55,792 bases of DNA from CAZNFR01 sp964572225 (GCA_964572225.1 CAZNFR010000015.1:1-55792); one strand, 5' to 3'; positions 1 to 9,311 are shown, counted from the stretch's first letter. Translations and numbers: made by a program. The notes: generated by a model from the sequence alone, not told the origin.

Positions 1-44
1 CCGGCGTGACAGGCCGGCATTCTAACCAACTGAACTACCAGACC
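1..44 (-). tRNA. tRNA-Asp (GTC), 3' part cut by window edge
   Basis: Read on the minus strand the segment begins GGTCTGGTAGTTCAG, a normal acceptor strand and D-arm start. It continues to an anticodon stem-loop CCGGC-CTGTCAC-GCCGG, whose seven-base loop holds anticodon GTC (Asp). The D-loop carries the usual AGTTGG. The T-arm, the 3' acceptor strand and any CCA lie beyond base 1, so the gene is partial. The nearest gene (cyclophilin) is on the same strand but ends 90 bases upstream of the tRNA, so the two are probably separate units. Confidence 0.93.
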
Positions 45-134
45 ATTTTTCTAATGCCCTGCAAAAATAAAGGTTTTTTTATTACTGCAAAAACAAATAC
101 GAAAAATAATCTTACCGGTTACAACTCGGAATAA

Positions 135-572
135 TTATTCTTCGTGAATGACGATCTTTTCAATTACATCGTCCTTCCGGATATCATCTATTACCTCCTG
201 TCCTTCATATACTTTTCCGAAACAGGTGTGCTGTCTGTCGAGGTGACTGGTGTTCCTACGACTGTGGCAAATGAAAAACTGAGAACCTCCGGTATCCCTG
301 CCTGCATGTGCCATGGAAAGCACTCCCCTGTCATGAAACTGATTCTCTCCGTCCAACTCACATTTGATGGAATACCCGGGTCCGCCAAACCCTGTTCCTT
401 CCGGGCAGCCGCCCTGAATAACAAAATCCGGGATCACTCTGTGAAAGGTTAATCCTTCATAAAATCCGTCTTTGGATAGTTTTACAAAGTTTGCCACCGT
501 TCCCGGTGCATCCTTATCATAAAATTCAACTTTCATTATCCCCTTGTTGGTGTGTATTTCTCCTTTTGTCAT
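135..572 (-). CDS. ppiB: Cyclophilin-type peptidyl-prolyl cis-trans isomerase
   Basis: A 145-residue single-domain cyclophilin that catalyses cis-trans isomerisation of Xaa-Pro bonds during protein folding. The core motifs are plain: FHRVIPDFVIQGG around residues 43-55, carrying the active-site Arg and Phe, and GGSQFFI around residue 95. There is no signal peptide or membrane segment, so it is probably cytoplasmic and of the PpiB type. At 145 residues it is at the short end for the family. It follows the sugar kinase gene with a 23-base gap on the same strand, so cotranscription is likely, but I see no functional link. No clear terminator is visible between its stop and the tRNA-Asp. Confidence 0.92.
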   Translation of the reverse strand: MTKGEIHTNKGIMKVEFYDKDAPGTVANFVKLSKDGFYEGLTFHRVIPDFVIQGGCPEGTGFGGPGYSIKCELDGENQFHDRGVLSMAHAGRDTGGSQFFICHSRRNTSHLDRQHTCFGKVYEGQEVIDDIRKDDVIEKIVIHEE

Positions 573-595
573 GGCTAATTGTTTAATGGGTAAAT

Positions 596-1624
596 TTATC
601 TTGATACTCTTCCGGATGCATCTCCCTGCATCAGTTTTTCAACTTCCTCGACGGTAACCAGGTTGAAATCTCCATAAATGCTGTGCTTTAGTGCAGATGC
701 CGCCACCGCGAAGTTAAGTGCTTTTTGATCATCATTGGGATAGGCAGTCAGCCCATAGATCAACCCAGCCATAAAGGAATCGCCTCCTCCTACTCTGTCA
801 ACAATATGAGTAAGGTCATACCTGGGAGCTTCGAAAAGATCATTGCCATCCCAGAGTACACCCGACCAGGTATTATGATTAGCACTCACAGATCCTCTTA
901 GGGTAGTAATCACCTTTTTGCAACGAGGGAATTGCTTCATAATTTGCTTTGAAACAGAACGATAGGCCTCAGCATTCACTTCCCCCCGAGTTACATCCAC
1001 CCCTTCGGGAAGGATGCCGAGGGACTTCTCTGCATCTTCTTCATTTCCCAGGATAATATCACATCCTTCTACCAATTCAGGCATTATTTCTACGGCAGTT
1101 TTTCCCCATTTCCATAAGTTCTTGCGGTAATTCAAATCGGTTGATACGGTAACGCCCATGGAGTTGGCAATGTGTATCGCTTCTTTAAGAACCATATAAG
1201 CTCCCTCAGAAATTGCAGGTGTAATTCCGGTCCAATGGAACCAACTGGCACTCCCAAAGATCTCCCTCCAGTTAAAGTCACCGGATTTGGTTTCAGCAAT
1301 GGCAGAATCAGCCCGGTCATAAATAACTTTACTGGCCCTGCTCATTGCACCGGTTTCTAAAAAGTAGATTCCCAGTCTTTTTCCCCCATGCCTGATAAAA
1401 CTTGTTCCTACCTTGTGCTTACGAAGAGTCATGATTGCTGCTTCTCCAATATCGTTTGCCGGGATCCGGCTCACAAACTCAACCGGGAGTCCGTAATTTG
1501 CCAGGGAAATGGCGACATTTGCTTCACCTCCCCCGTAGGTAGCAATAAAGGAATCAGTTTGAGAAAATCTCAGGTTTCCGGGGGTCGCAAGTCTGAGCAT
1601 TATTTCTCCAAAGGTTATGATCAT
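596..1624 (-). CDS. kdgK: PfkB-family sugar kinase, probable 2-dehydro-3-deoxygluconokinase
   Basis: A 342-residue ribokinase/PfkB-fold kinase. The N-terminus MIITFGEIMLRLATPG with YGGGEANVA is typical of KdgK. The C-terminal signature DRVGGGDSFMAGL carries the catalytic Asp at about residue 282. KdgK phosphorylates 2-keto-3-deoxygluconate to KDPG in uronate or pectin breakdown. The substrate is inferred from family resemblance only, and no KDPG aldolase gene is in the window. A TATATTTG box lies about 20 bases upstream of the ATG, so it likely starts its own transcript, with the cyclophilin gene downstream. Confidence 0.8.
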   Translation of the reverse strand: MIITFGEIMLRLATPGNLRFSQTDSFIATYGGGEANVAISLANYGLPVEFVSRIPANDIGEAAIMTLRKHKVGTSFIRHGGKRLGIYFLETGAMSRASKVIYDRADSAIAETKSGDFNWREIFGSASWFHWTGITPAISEGAYMVLKEAIHIANSMGVTVSTDLNYRKNLWKWGKTAVEIMPELVEGCDIILGNEEDAEKSLGILPEGVDVTRGEVNAEAYRSVSKQIMKQFPRCKKVITTLRGSVSANHNTWSGVLWDGNDLFEAPRYDLTHIVDRVGGGDSFMAGLIYGLTAYPNDDQKALNFAVAASALKHSIYGDFNLVTVEEVEKLMQGDASGRVSR

Positions 1625-1645
1625 CGAAATTTCTATTTAATGGTG

Positions 1646-1653
1646 CAAATATA
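1646..1653 (-). promoter_or_regulatory. Bacteroidota -7 box upstream of kdgK
   Basis: TATATTTG on the minus strand matches the Bacteroidota -7 consensus TAnnTTTG and lies 21 bases before the kdgK ATG. That spacing suits a short 5' leader. No convincing -33 TTTG element is seen, so this is a consensus match only. Confidence 0.5.
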
Positions 1654-1712
1654 ACTTTTGCATCTGATTAATTTCACAGAACCTTCCGCTGCCTGGTATG
1701 CGTTCAGGATCA

Positions 1713-2687
1713 TTAAAGTCCACCGTACCAAAATCCGCGGTTCCATCGATGTTTGCGTAAAATGTTCAATTCTTCAACGTTAAGATCAGGCAGGTCAGAA
1801 ACCTGGGTGTTCGCCTCAGCCTGCCAGCGATTCCGGATACCCGGAATTACTGTGGAAACTGCATCGTGACTAAGTGCAAATTTAAGTGCGAGTTCAGGCA
1901 TGCTGTAACCACTCTCTTTAAACTCTTCCTGGATGGCCCTGGTCCTTTCAACGGCTCTTTTTAATCTATCCCCGGCAAAATATTTTGACCTGAAATCCTC
2001 TTCCGGAAAAACTTCATTACCTTCATATTTTCCCGTAAGTACTCCTTCATCAAAGGCTACCCGGATAATTACCCCGGTACCTGTTTCCTTTGCCACCGGC
2101 AAAATCTGAGCAGCCGGTTCCTGTTCAAAAATATTATAAATGACCTGAACGGCATCGATAAGGCCCTTTCGCATTAACTCTATAACGCAATTCTGATCAT
2201 GCTCGGGCGTGGATATTCCTACGAAGGAAATCAACCCTTCCTCTTTAAATTTCTGAAGGGTTTCCAGTGCAACAGGATTATCATTCCATGCACGCGTCCA
2301 TGTATGCAGAAGCAGAATATCTATCTTTTCCGTTTTTAAATTCCGCATTCTTTCTTCAAGATTCTCCCTTAGATAAGATTCGGGATACCTTTCTGAAATA
2401 TCGTCATAGGGTGATGGGGGCCAGTCCCCCGGTCGGGGTGGAGTTTTTGTGCAGACTATTACTTTTTCTGCCCTTGATGCAAGGAATTCTCCAATAATCC
2501 TTTCAGATCTTCCGTTGCCATAGCCGGCGGCAGTGTCTATAAATGTCACTCCGTTCTGAAGTGCAGTTTCCAGGGCCTCGAGTGAATCGTTATCATTCTG
2601 ATTCCCCCAACTCCCACCTATGGCCCAGGCTCCAAGTCCAATCTCGGATACCTTGATTCCTTTATTTCCACATTCTCTGTATTTCAT
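1713..2687 (-). CDS. Aldo/keto reductase
   Basis: A 324-residue NAD(P)H-dependent (beta/alpha)8-barrel oxidoreductase. The catalytic tetrad is visible as D51 and Y56 (FIDTAAGYGNGRSE), K81 (VIVCTKTPP) and H128 (ILLLHTW). It resembles the broad group of predicted oxidoreductases related to voltage-gated K+ channel beta subunits; the substrate cannot be told. I chose the ATG at 2687 (MKYRECGNKG). The open frame runs back to 2780, but that part overlaps the upstream membrane-protein gene and looks nothing like an AKR N-terminus. The upstream PrsW-like gene ends 67 bases away on the same strand. Confidence 0.88.
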   Translation of the reverse strand: MKYRECGNKGIKVSEIGLGAWAIGGSWGNQNDNDSLEALETALQNGVTFIDTAAGYGNGRSERIIGEFLASRAEKVIVCTKTPPRPGDWPPSPYDDISERYPESYLRENLEERMRNLKTEKIDILLLHTWTRAWNDNPVALETLQKFKEEGLISFVGISTPEHDQNCVIELMRKGLIDAVQVIYNIFEQEPAAQILPVAKETGTGVIIRVAFDEGVLTGKYEGNEVFPEEDFRSKYFAGDRLKRAVERTRAIQEEFKESGYSMPELALKFALSHDAVSTVIPGIRNRWQAEANTQVSDLPDLNVEELNILRKHRWNRGFWYGGL

Positions 2688-2754
2688 ACTTACAAAAGTT
2701 TTCAGGATTGAAGGCTTAAAAATAAGGAGAAAGGGTGGTAAGTAAAAACCGGAC

Positions 2755-3423
2755 TCAGGATTTCCGGAATATACTTGCATCGGAAATTCTCTTCATTCTT
2801 CGAAAACCAGTGATATAAAGATAAATAAGGAAGGGAATGAATAAGGCAAGTAATGCAGGTGCACCCGACATTAGAATAAAATCATATATGCCATGCAGCA
2901 GGAAGGGAATAAAGAAGGCCAGGTAAAGATAGGTTCTCTTCAATTCTGCATACATATGAGCTATTCCAAAATAATAACCCATAGTGATTCCAAATATGGC
3001 ATGGGCAGGAACCGCTGTGATTGCGCGGGTAATTCCCACCTGAAATCCTCCGCCGGTTACATAAAGGATATTCTCCACAGCAGCAAATCCAAGGGAAACA
3101 AATACCGCGTATACAATTCCGTCGAACTTTTCATTAAAATCGGGTTTCCTCCAGATCAGGATATAAAGCGCCAGAAATTTAAAGAGTTCCTCGGTAAAGG
3201 CAGCAACCACAAAAGCCTGCCAGAATGCACCTGCAAGGCCATCTTCAAGATTCAGAAATCCGGCATAAAAAGACCCGAAAAAGAGAACCGGAATAACCGA
3301 CAGGCATCCGGCAATAACTGCGGAAACAAGAAGTCTGAATGGCTCCCTTTCATATTTATCGCGCATCCACACATAGAAAAGGATAATAAATACAGGGGCC
3401 AGAGCCAAAAGGACGAGATCCAT
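2755..3423 (-). CDS. PrsW-family intramembrane metalloprotease
   Basis: A 222-residue polytopic membrane protein with seven or eight predicted membrane segments. It carries the PrsW/CAAX-protease-like signature: FTEELFKF (E78, E79, K82), AAVENILY (E117, N118) and AHAIFG (H141), all in or next to membrane helices. PrsW in Bacillus makes the site-1 cut of an anti-sigma factor. No anti-sigma gene lies next to this one, so the target is unknown. The following outer-membrane protein gene ends only 5 bases upstream (3429), suggesting one transcript reading leftward from about 3985. Confidence 0.82.
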   Translation of the reverse strand: MDLVLLALAPVFIILFYVWMRDKYEREPFRLLVSAVIAGCLSVIPVLFFGSFYAGFLNLEDGLAGAFWQAFVVAAFTEELFKFLALYILIWRKPDFNEKFDGIVYAVFVSLGFAAVENILYVTGGGFQVGITRAITAVPAHAIFGITMGYYFGIAHMYAELKRTYLYLAFFIPFLLHGIYDFILMSGAPALLALFIPFLIYLYITGFRRMKRISDASIFRKS

Positions 3424-3428
3424 AATTA

Positions 3429-3971
3429 CTAAAATCCGCGATCGAAATAAGGTGAATAAAAACCCGTACCCGGGTAGCTGTATTCCCGGAAGTGTACACT
3501 TGCTCCAATGGTTACATGTTCTCCCAGCCGAATGGTGGAACCAAAGCTGATCTCATCGTAGGAATTGTAATTGAAGGGTGTCGGTGGACCAAAGGTTATC
3601 AGGTTCTTCACCCCCGTTCCATAAAAGGTTACATTCTGATTCAGGCGGTATGCCACGGTACCGTATATGGAAGTAGAACCTGAGGTGCCTCTTTGCATTC
3701 CTGATTCTGAAGAGGGCATAAAGGGAGTGGTAGTTATGCTGCTGATTACCCCTCCATGAAAGGAAAACCTTTCATTTAAAGGATAACTAAATCCAGGAGC
3801 TGCATAGTAATTCATACCCGACCCCCAATAAGGAGAATAGGTGAATGAGGTCCCCAGTTGCATATCCCAGTTCAATTTTTGCAGTCTGCGTGTTAGGTCC
3901 GGCGATTCTTCAACCTGGGAAAATACCGGGAAAGCGAGAAATGCAAGAATGTAAAAAATACCCCTCTTCAT
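3429..3971 (-). CDS. Hypothetical outer-membrane beta-barrel-like protein
   Basis: A 180-residue protein with a clear signal peptide (MKRGIFYILAFLAFPVFSQ). The rest is short alternating-hydrophobicity strands rich in Gly, Tyr, Phe and Ser (for example MNYYAAPGFSYPL, TSIYGTVAYRLNQNVTFYG), as expected for a small outer-membrane barrel. It ends FDRGF, an aromatic C-terminus common in barrel proteins. I recognise no named family. A TATATTTG box lies 19 bases before the ATG. It is probably the first gene of a transcript that includes the PrsW-like gene. Function unknown. Confidence 0.65.
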   Translation of the reverse strand: MKRGIFYILAFLAFPVFSQVEESPDLTRRLQKLNWDMQLGTSFTYSPYWGSGMNYYAAPGFSYPLNERFSFHGGVISSITTTPFMPSSESGMQRGTSGSTSIYGTVAYRLNQNVTFYGTGVKNLITFGPPTPFNYNSYDEISFGSTIRLGEHVTIGASVHFREYSYPGTGFYSPYFDRGF

Positions 3972-3989
3972 ATTCTATTGGCTTTTGTC

Positions 3990-3997
3990 CAAATATA
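3990..3997 (-). promoter_or_regulatory. Bacteroidota -7 box before the small outer-membrane protein gene
   Basis: TATATTTG (TAnnTTTG consensus) on the minus strand, 18 bases between box and ATG. No firm -33 element is seen. Confidence 0.45.
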
Positions 3998-4079
3998 CTA
4001 AAAAAGCAATTGTTTTATTTTGGATTAATTATCTTTAACAGAATATTAGTCAAGAATTATGCCGGTTTTTAGCCTGAAA

Positions 4080-5354
4080 TCAGGTAACATCCTCCCTGGA
4101 TTCAGGGTATTCCCCATAGATTCTTTCACTTATTACCCTTCTTAATTCGCCTATCCCATTGAATATATCCTCATAACTGGTATAAAGAGGAGCAATTCCG
4201 AGACGGATAATATCCGGATCCCGAAAGTCAGGGATAACCACAAAATCCCCTCTGTTTTCATCAATAAGGGCCTTACAAATCCGGTAAGCTTCGGTATGCC
4301 TCAAAGCAATATGGGATCCTCTCTTTCCCGGATCTTCCGGAGAGGCTAAGGAAATACCGGTATCTTTCAGTAATTCATTGACAAGTGTGATCAAATAGCC
4401 TGATTGTTTAACACTTTTTTCTCTGATCCTGTCCATTCCGGCCTCAAGTACAATTTCCAGTCCGGGTTTAACCATGGAAAGGGAAAGTACCGGAGGAGTC
4501 CCGGTTATAAACTTTCGGATCCCATCAGCCTCCTGATATCCGGTTTTGAAGCTGAACGGTTCTCGATCCCCAAACCAGCCCGTAATGGGTGAAAAAAGTT
4601 TTTCCTGCAATTCCTTACGTACATAAAGAAACGCCGGTGCACCGGGTCCCCCATTCAGGTATTTGTAACTGCATCCCACGGCCATATCTGTTCCTGAGTT
4701 CCTCAGGTCAACTGGTACTGAACCTGCAGAATGACTTAAATCCCATAGGGTTAATGCCCCCACTGCATGGGCGGCCTCGTTTATCTCCTTCATGGGATAA
4801 AGGTAAGATGAGCGGAAATTAACATGAGATAAGGTTAAAAGGGCAGTATCCTTATCCAGTCGGGTAAAAAGCTCATTAATGTCAGGTTCTTCATCTCCCG
4901 GGTTTCCAAAAAGAGAAATCTCGTTTTCAGCCTTGAAAACACTACAAAGTCCCTGAAGAATATAAAGATCGGTTGGAAAATTCATGCCCTCGGAGACAAT
5001 CTTACTCCTTCCTTTATTATAATTAACCGCTGCCCAGGCAAGCTTGAAAAGATTCACGGAGGTGGAATCTGCAAAAATAACCTCCTCTTCATCGGCGCCC
5101 AGAATTCCGGAAAGCATTCTTCCGGTCTCCCTGGCTTTTGCATACCAGTTTTCATTCCAGCTTCTTATCAGCCTTTCGCCCCAAAAATAACCGGTTTGCT
5201 TCTCCATTTCCTTCATACTGGAGATAGGCATTCTCCCCAGCGAATTACCATCGAGGTAAATCATTCTTTCCCCCGAAAAATAAAAGCGTTTCCTGAACTC
5301 AGAAAGCGGATCTTCCTGGTCAAGTTTACGGGCATACTCAAGGCTGTAATTCAT
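4080..5354 (-). CDS. kynU: Kynureninase
   Basis: A 424-residue PLP enzyme of fold type I that cleaves kynurenine or 3-hydroxykynurenine to anthranilate or 3-hydroxyanthranilate plus alanine. The family marks are MIYLDGNSLGRMP near residue 31, DLSHSAGSVPVDL (D205, pyridine-nitrogen contact) and SYKYLNGGPG with the Schiff-base lysine K231. Length is normal. The ATG at 5354 is chosen because the open frame upstream of it (to 5531) lies wholly inside araB and has no kynureninase sequence. This start overlaps the araB 3' end by 17 bases, so translation is probably coupled to the arabinose operon. No other tryptophan-catabolism gene is nearby. Confidence 0.9.
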   Translation of the reverse strand: MNYSLEYARKLDQEDPLSEFRKRFYFSGERMIYLDGNSLGRMPISSMKEMEKQTGYFWGERLIRSWNENWYAKARETGRMLSGILGADEEEVIFADSTSVNLFKLAWAAVNYNKGRSKIVSEGMNFPTDLYILQGLCSVFKAENEISLFGNPGDEEPDINELFTRLDKDTALLTLSHVNFRSSYLYPMKEINEAAHAVGALTLWDLSHSAGSVPVDLRNSGTDMAVGCSYKYLNGGPGAPAFLYVRKELQEKLFSPITGWFGDREPFSFKTGYQEADGIRKFITGTPPVLSLSMVKPGLEIVLEAGMDRIREKSVKQSGYLITLVNELLKDTGISLASPEDPGKRGSHIALRHTEAYRICKALIDENRGDFVVIPDFRDPDIIRLGIAPLYTSYEDIFNGIGELRRVISERIYGEYPESREDVT

Positions 5355-7017
5355 TTTCGATAAAGACTCCGAGTTGTTTATATTGCTCGTATTTGTGGTT
5401 GTAAAACTCTGCACTTTTTTCATCCGGGTAGTAAGTCTTCTCCATTCCGCCACCCATGGCTTTCTGAGCATCCTCAATGCTTGCATGTACTCCTGAAACA
5501 ACTGCGGCCGCCATGGCCGAACCCAGGGCACAGGTTTGCTCAGACCTGGCTATTTTGATCGGCATATTCAGGACATCTGCCACTATCTGCATCACAAAAG
5601 CCGATTTTTTGGCGACTCCGCCAAGAGCGATAATTCCGTCAATCCTTACCCCTTCATTAATGAACCGCTCATTAATCATTCTTGAGCCAAAGGCCGTTGC
5701 TTCAACAAGAGCCCTGAAAACCGCAGGTGCATCCGAACCCAGACTTAGCCCCGTAAGGGCTGCTTTAAGCTCCTGATTTGCATCAGGGGTTCGCCGGCCG
5801 TTAAGCCAGTCGAGTGCCAGCATGGTTGACTTTTCCGGGGGAATGAGCGCTGCCTGCCGGCTTAATTCATCTATTATATTGGAAGAGAGCTCCTTTTCCA
5901 GCCTTTCCCGGATAGCTGGATCCAGCCAATCCATTTTTTTAACCATTTCTCTTACCGGCCAGAGCATCAACTTACCGAACCATGCGTAAACATCACCAAA
6001 AGCCGATTGGCCTGCTTCCAGCCCAACCATTCCCGGTACGATCGACCCATCCACCTGTCCGCAAATCCCCGCCACAAGCTTCCCTTTCATTTCTCCCTCC
6101 GGAGCCACAAGCATATCGCAGGTGGAAGTCCCCATTACCTTACTTAAATAATAGGGCCGGATCTCTCCGCCTAAGGCACCCAGGTGGGCATCAAAAGCCC
6201 CGGTTCCGATTTCCACATCATATGGCAGACCCAGTTTTCGTGCCCATTCGGGAGATATTCTTCCTGCACTCACCGTACATTCATAGGTATCTTTGAATAA
6301 CCGGTCGCGCATTCCTCCCAGTAGGGGATCAAGGCGGCTCAGAAATTCTTCTGATGGAAGACCGTCGAATTCCTCATGCCACATGGCTTTATGACCTGCT
6401 GCACAGCGACTTCTTTTAAGTTTAAGAGGATCAGAGTTCCCGGTGAGAAGTCCGGGTATCCAATCACAATGCTCAACCCACGAAAAAGCAGCAGACCTGA
6501 TTGCCTCATCCTCTCTGAGAATATGAAGAATCTTGGCCCAGAACCATTCTGAGGAATAAATCCCTCCTTCATATTTTGTGTAATCTGTACCTCCCCATTC
6601 CTTTGCCATCTGATTGATTTCTGCGGCTTCCCTTACTGCGGTATGGTCTTTCCATAAGATAAACATGGCATTCGGATTTTTTTCGAATCCGGGCGTAAGC
6701 GACAGGGGAATTCCGTCACGGTTGACTGCCACAGGAGTTGATCCGGTGGTATCGACCGAAATACCTCTCACTCTGCGGGCAACTTCCGGTCCGGCCTGAT
6801 TAAGGGCCTCAATTATGGTTACTTCCAGTCCTTCAATATAATCAAGCGGATGCTGTCTGAACCTGTTTTCTGAAGGATTGCAGTATAATCCCTCCTTCCA
6901 GCGGGGATAGTAAAAAACATGGGTTGCTATTTCCTCACCTCCTGAGGTATCCACAATAAGGGACCTTACGGAATCGGTTCCGTAATCAATTCCTATGGTA
7001 TATTTTTTTTCTGACAT
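5338..7017 (-). CDS. araB: Ribulokinase
   Basis: A 559-residue FGGY-family kinase that phosphorylates L-ribulose to L-ribulose 5-phosphate, step two of the isomerase route of arabinose use. The N-terminus (YTIGIDYGTDSVRSLIVDT) is the phosphate-1 loop of AraB. GTGAFDAHLGALGG carries the family's catalytic Asp, and IIALGGVAKKSAFVMQ is the C-terminal adenosine-binding region. Length matches the roughly 560 residues of the family. It follows araD by 43 bases, and its 3' end overlaps kynU. Confidence 0.95.
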   Translation of the reverse strand: MSEKKYTIGIDYGTDSVRSLIVDTSGGEEIATHVFYYPRWKEGLYCNPSENRFRQHPLDYIEGLEVTIIEALNQAGPEVARRVRGISVDTTGSTPVAVNRDGIPLSLTPGFEKNPNAMFILWKDHTAVREAAEINQMAKEWGGTDYTKYEGGIYSSEWFWAKILHILREDEAIRSAAFSWVEHCDWIPGLLTGNSDPLKLKRSRCAAGHKAMWHEEFDGLPSEEFLSRLDPLLGGMRDRLFKDTYECTVSAGRISPEWARKLGLPYDVEIGTGAFDAHLGALGGEIRPYYLSKVMGTSTCDMLVAPEGEMKGKLVAGICGQVDGSIVPGMVGLEAGQSAFGDVYAWFGKLMLWPVREMVKKMDWLDPAIRERLEKELSSNIIDELSRQAALIPPEKSTMLALDWLNGRRTPDANQELKAALTGLSLGSDAPAVFRALVEATAFGSRMINERFINEGVRIDGIIALGGVAKKSAFVMQIVADVLNMPIKIARSEQTCALGSAMAAAVVSGVHASIEDAQKAMGGGMEKTYYPDEKSAEFYNHKYEQYKQLGVFIENELQP

Positions 7018-7060
7018 TTAACTTAGTTTACAGATTCAGCCTAATAAGTAAATCGCCCGG

Positions 7061-7747
7061 TTAATCCTGGCCGTAATATGCATCCTCCCCATGCTTTCTC
7101 AGATAGTGCTTGTCGAGTAAAAATTGGGATATCCGGTGATTATTTCCAAGAGAAATGGTGCGATAAGCCATTTTTGCCACTATTTCCATCACCACTGCAT
7201 TATGAATGGCATTTGCCGGGTCAATGCCCCAGGAAAAAGGACCATGTCCTGCCACCAGCACCCCCGGTAAGTGTGAGGGATCTCTTTCCCTGAACTCCTC
7301 AACAATTACTTTGCCGGTTTCGAGCTCGTATTGGGTTTTAACTTCCCCTTCTTTTAGAAAACGTGTACAGGGGATATCCCCATAAAAATAATCAGCATGT
7401 GTAGTCCCAAAAGCGGGGATAGCTCTTCCTGCCTGTGCCCATGAAGTGGCCCATTCGGAATGGGTATGCACAATGCCTCCAATCTCACTGAAACTTCGGT
7501 AAAGCTCAAGATGAGTTGCCGTATCGGATGAAGGTTTATAGCGGCCTTCCACCTTTTTTCCGTCCAGATCAACCAGAACGATATCCGAAGGCTTCAGGTC
7601 CTTGTAGCCGATACCACTGGGTTTAATGGCCACAATACCCATATCCCTGTCAATGCCACTTACATTGCCCCAGGTAAAATAAACAAGATTGTGATCCACA
7701 AGGCTTTTATTGGCAACACATACGTCTTTTTTTAATATTTCAAGCAT
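7061..7747 (-). CDS. araD: L-ribulose-5-phosphate 4-epimerase
   Basis: A 228-residue class II aldolase-fold epimerase that turns L-ribulose 5-phosphate into D-xylulose 5-phosphate, feeding the pentose phosphate pathway. The zinc ligands can be read by analogy with E. coli AraD: D75 (SSDTATHLELYR), H94 and H96 (IVHTHSEWATSW), and H168 (VAGHGPFSWG). Length is close to the 231 residues of the E. coli enzyme. It sits between araA (70 bases upstream) and araB (43 bases downstream) in the same operon. Confidence 0.95.
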   Translation of the reverse strand: MLEILKKDVCVANKSLVDHNLVYFTWGNVSGIDRDMGIVAIKPSGIGYKDLKPSDIVLVDLDGKKVEGRYKPSSDTATHLELYRSFSEIGGIVHTHSEWATSWAQAGRAIPAFGTTHADYFYGDIPCTRFLKEGEVKTQYELETGKVIVEEFRERDPSHLPGVLVAGHGPFSWGIDPANAIHNAVVMEIVAKMAYRTISLGNNHRISQFLLDKHYLRKHGEDAYYGQD

Positions 7748-7817
7748 GGATAATTTATGAATTTTGAGGGTACTAAAAATTTCAAATTAGCGATTCAAAG
7801 CGTTGATGACAAATTTT

Positions 7818-9311
7818 CTAGCGGTAAAAAATCTCATTCCAGCGGATTTCATTTTTGAGTTCATTGATTCTGGTGTTCCTATCAATCAGAATACATTCAA
7901 TTCCGTTCATCTCCGCAAAATCCTGCATCATTTCGGCATCCACAGCCATACTGAAACCCGTATGGTGAGCACCTCCTGCAAGTATCCAGGCCTCTGCAGC
8001 AGTCCGGAGTCCGGGCTCCGGTTGCCAAAGTACGCGGGCCACAGGTAACTTAGGTAGTTCCTTTTCGGGATCAACTACCCTGCATGGATTTACAAGCATC
8101 CTGAAACGATTTCCCATATCCATCACAGATACATTCACACCCTTACCCCCGGGAACATTAAAGACAAGCCGTGGTGGATCCTCTTTGCCTCCAATTCCCA
8201 GAGGATGCACCTGGAGTGTGGGTTTACCTGAGGCAATGGATGGACAAACTTCAAGCATATGAGCGCCCAGAACCATCATACCCTCGGGATCAAAATGATA
8301 GGTATAATCTTCCATAAAGGAAGTTCCACCCTTTAAACCTTCCCCCATCACTTTCATGGCACGCACGAGAGCAGCGGTTTTCCAGTCACCCTCCGCTCCA
8401 AAACCATAACCTGATTGCATCAATCTCTGTACAGCAAGACCCGGAAGTTGCCTTAACCCGTGCAGATCCTCGAAAGTAGTGGTAAAAGCACTGAAACCCC
8501 CTTCCTCAAGGAAGTCGCGCATGCCCAGCTCAATTCCTGCCGCATAACGGATGGATTCACTAAGGTGGTTGTTGCCGGAAAGGTCCTGGGTAAAATTATA
8601 CTCTTCCCGGTACTCCTCAAGCAAATTATCAATCCGGTGGTTTTCGACTGCCTCGATTCTTCTAACAAGGTCCCCTACCCCATATCCGTTTACGGAGTAG
8701 CCAAATTGAATCTGAGCTTCTACCTTATCCCCTTCGGTTACCGCCACATCGCGCATATTATCACCAAATCGGGCTACCTTCATGCCCTGCCACTCATTTC
8801 TTGCTGCTGCCACTCTCAACCATTTTGCGAGAGATTCCAGCACCTCGTTATCCTGCCAGTGCCCCACGATTACTTTCCTGTCCAGCCTCAGACGAGAAAG
8901 CATAAATCCATACTCCCTCCCTCCGTGAGCAGACTGATTCAGGTTCATGAAGTCCATATCAATTTTCTCCCAGGGAATATCCCGGTTAAACTGAGTATGT
9001 AGGTGTAACAAGGGTTTTCGCAGGATCTTGAGTCCATGAATCCACATTTTTGCGGGTGAGAATGTATGCATCCAGGTGATAAGTGCAATACAGGAAGAAT
9101 CGGTGGAAGCTTTTTCACAGAGAAGAGAAATCTCAGAATCTCCGGTTAACACCCCTTTAAATTCAACCAGAAAAGGCAGGATACCGCTTGTATTCAGTTC
9201 ATCTACAATTTGTTTGCTGTTGGCTGAAACCTGAGTCAGGGCTTCTTTCCCATAAAGGTGCTGACTTCCGGAAACAAACCATGCACGAAGTTCGGATCGT
9301 TTTGTTTTCAT
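7818..9311 (-). CDS. araA: L-arabinose isomerase
   Basis: A 497-residue Mn2+-dependent isomerase interconverting L-arabinose and L-ribulose, the first cytoplasmic step. Family-typical segments include WFVSGSQHLYG at the N-terminus, WMHTFSPAKMWI, FGDNMRDVAVTEGDK, GFGAEGDWKTAALVR and SFMEDYTYHFDPEG; the last two carry the metal-binding Glu residues. AGGAHHTGFS lies near the C-terminus. Length matches E. coli AraA (500). It lies 29 bases after the Nudix regulator gene, so regulator, transporter and enzymes probably share one transcript. Confidence 0.96.
   Translation of the reverse strand: MKTKRSELRAWFVSGSQHLYGKEALTQVSANSKQIVDELNTSGILPFLVEFKGVLTGDSEISLLCEKASTDSSCIALITWMHTFSPAKMWIHGLKILRKPLLHLHTQFNRDIPWEKIDMDFMNLNQSAHGGREYGFMLSRLRLDRKVIVGHWQDNEVLESLAKWLRVAAARNEWQGMKVARFGDNMRDVAVTEGDKVEAQIQFGYSVNGYGVGDLVRRIEAVENHRIDNLLEEYREEYNFTQDLSGNNHLSESIRYAAGIELGMRDFLEEGGFSAFTTTFEDLHGLRQLPGLAVQRLMQSGYGFGAEGDWKTAALVRAMKVMGEGLKGGTSFMEDYTYHFDPEGMMVLGAHMLEVCPSIASGKPTLQVHPLGIGGKEDPPRLVFNVPGGKGVNVSVMDMGNRFRMLVNPCRVVDPEKELPKLPVARVLWQPEPGLRTAAEAWILAGGAHHTGFSMAVDAEMMQDFAEMNGIECILIDRNTRINELKNEIRWNEIFYR

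Noticed and set aside
2688..2780. Longer N-terminus for the aldo/keto reductase
   Set aside because: It would overlap the PrsW-like gene and does not resemble the family. The ATG at 2687 gives the normal start.
5355..5531. Longer N-terminus for kynureninase
   Set aside because: This part is the out-of-frame reading of araB and has no kynureninase similarity.
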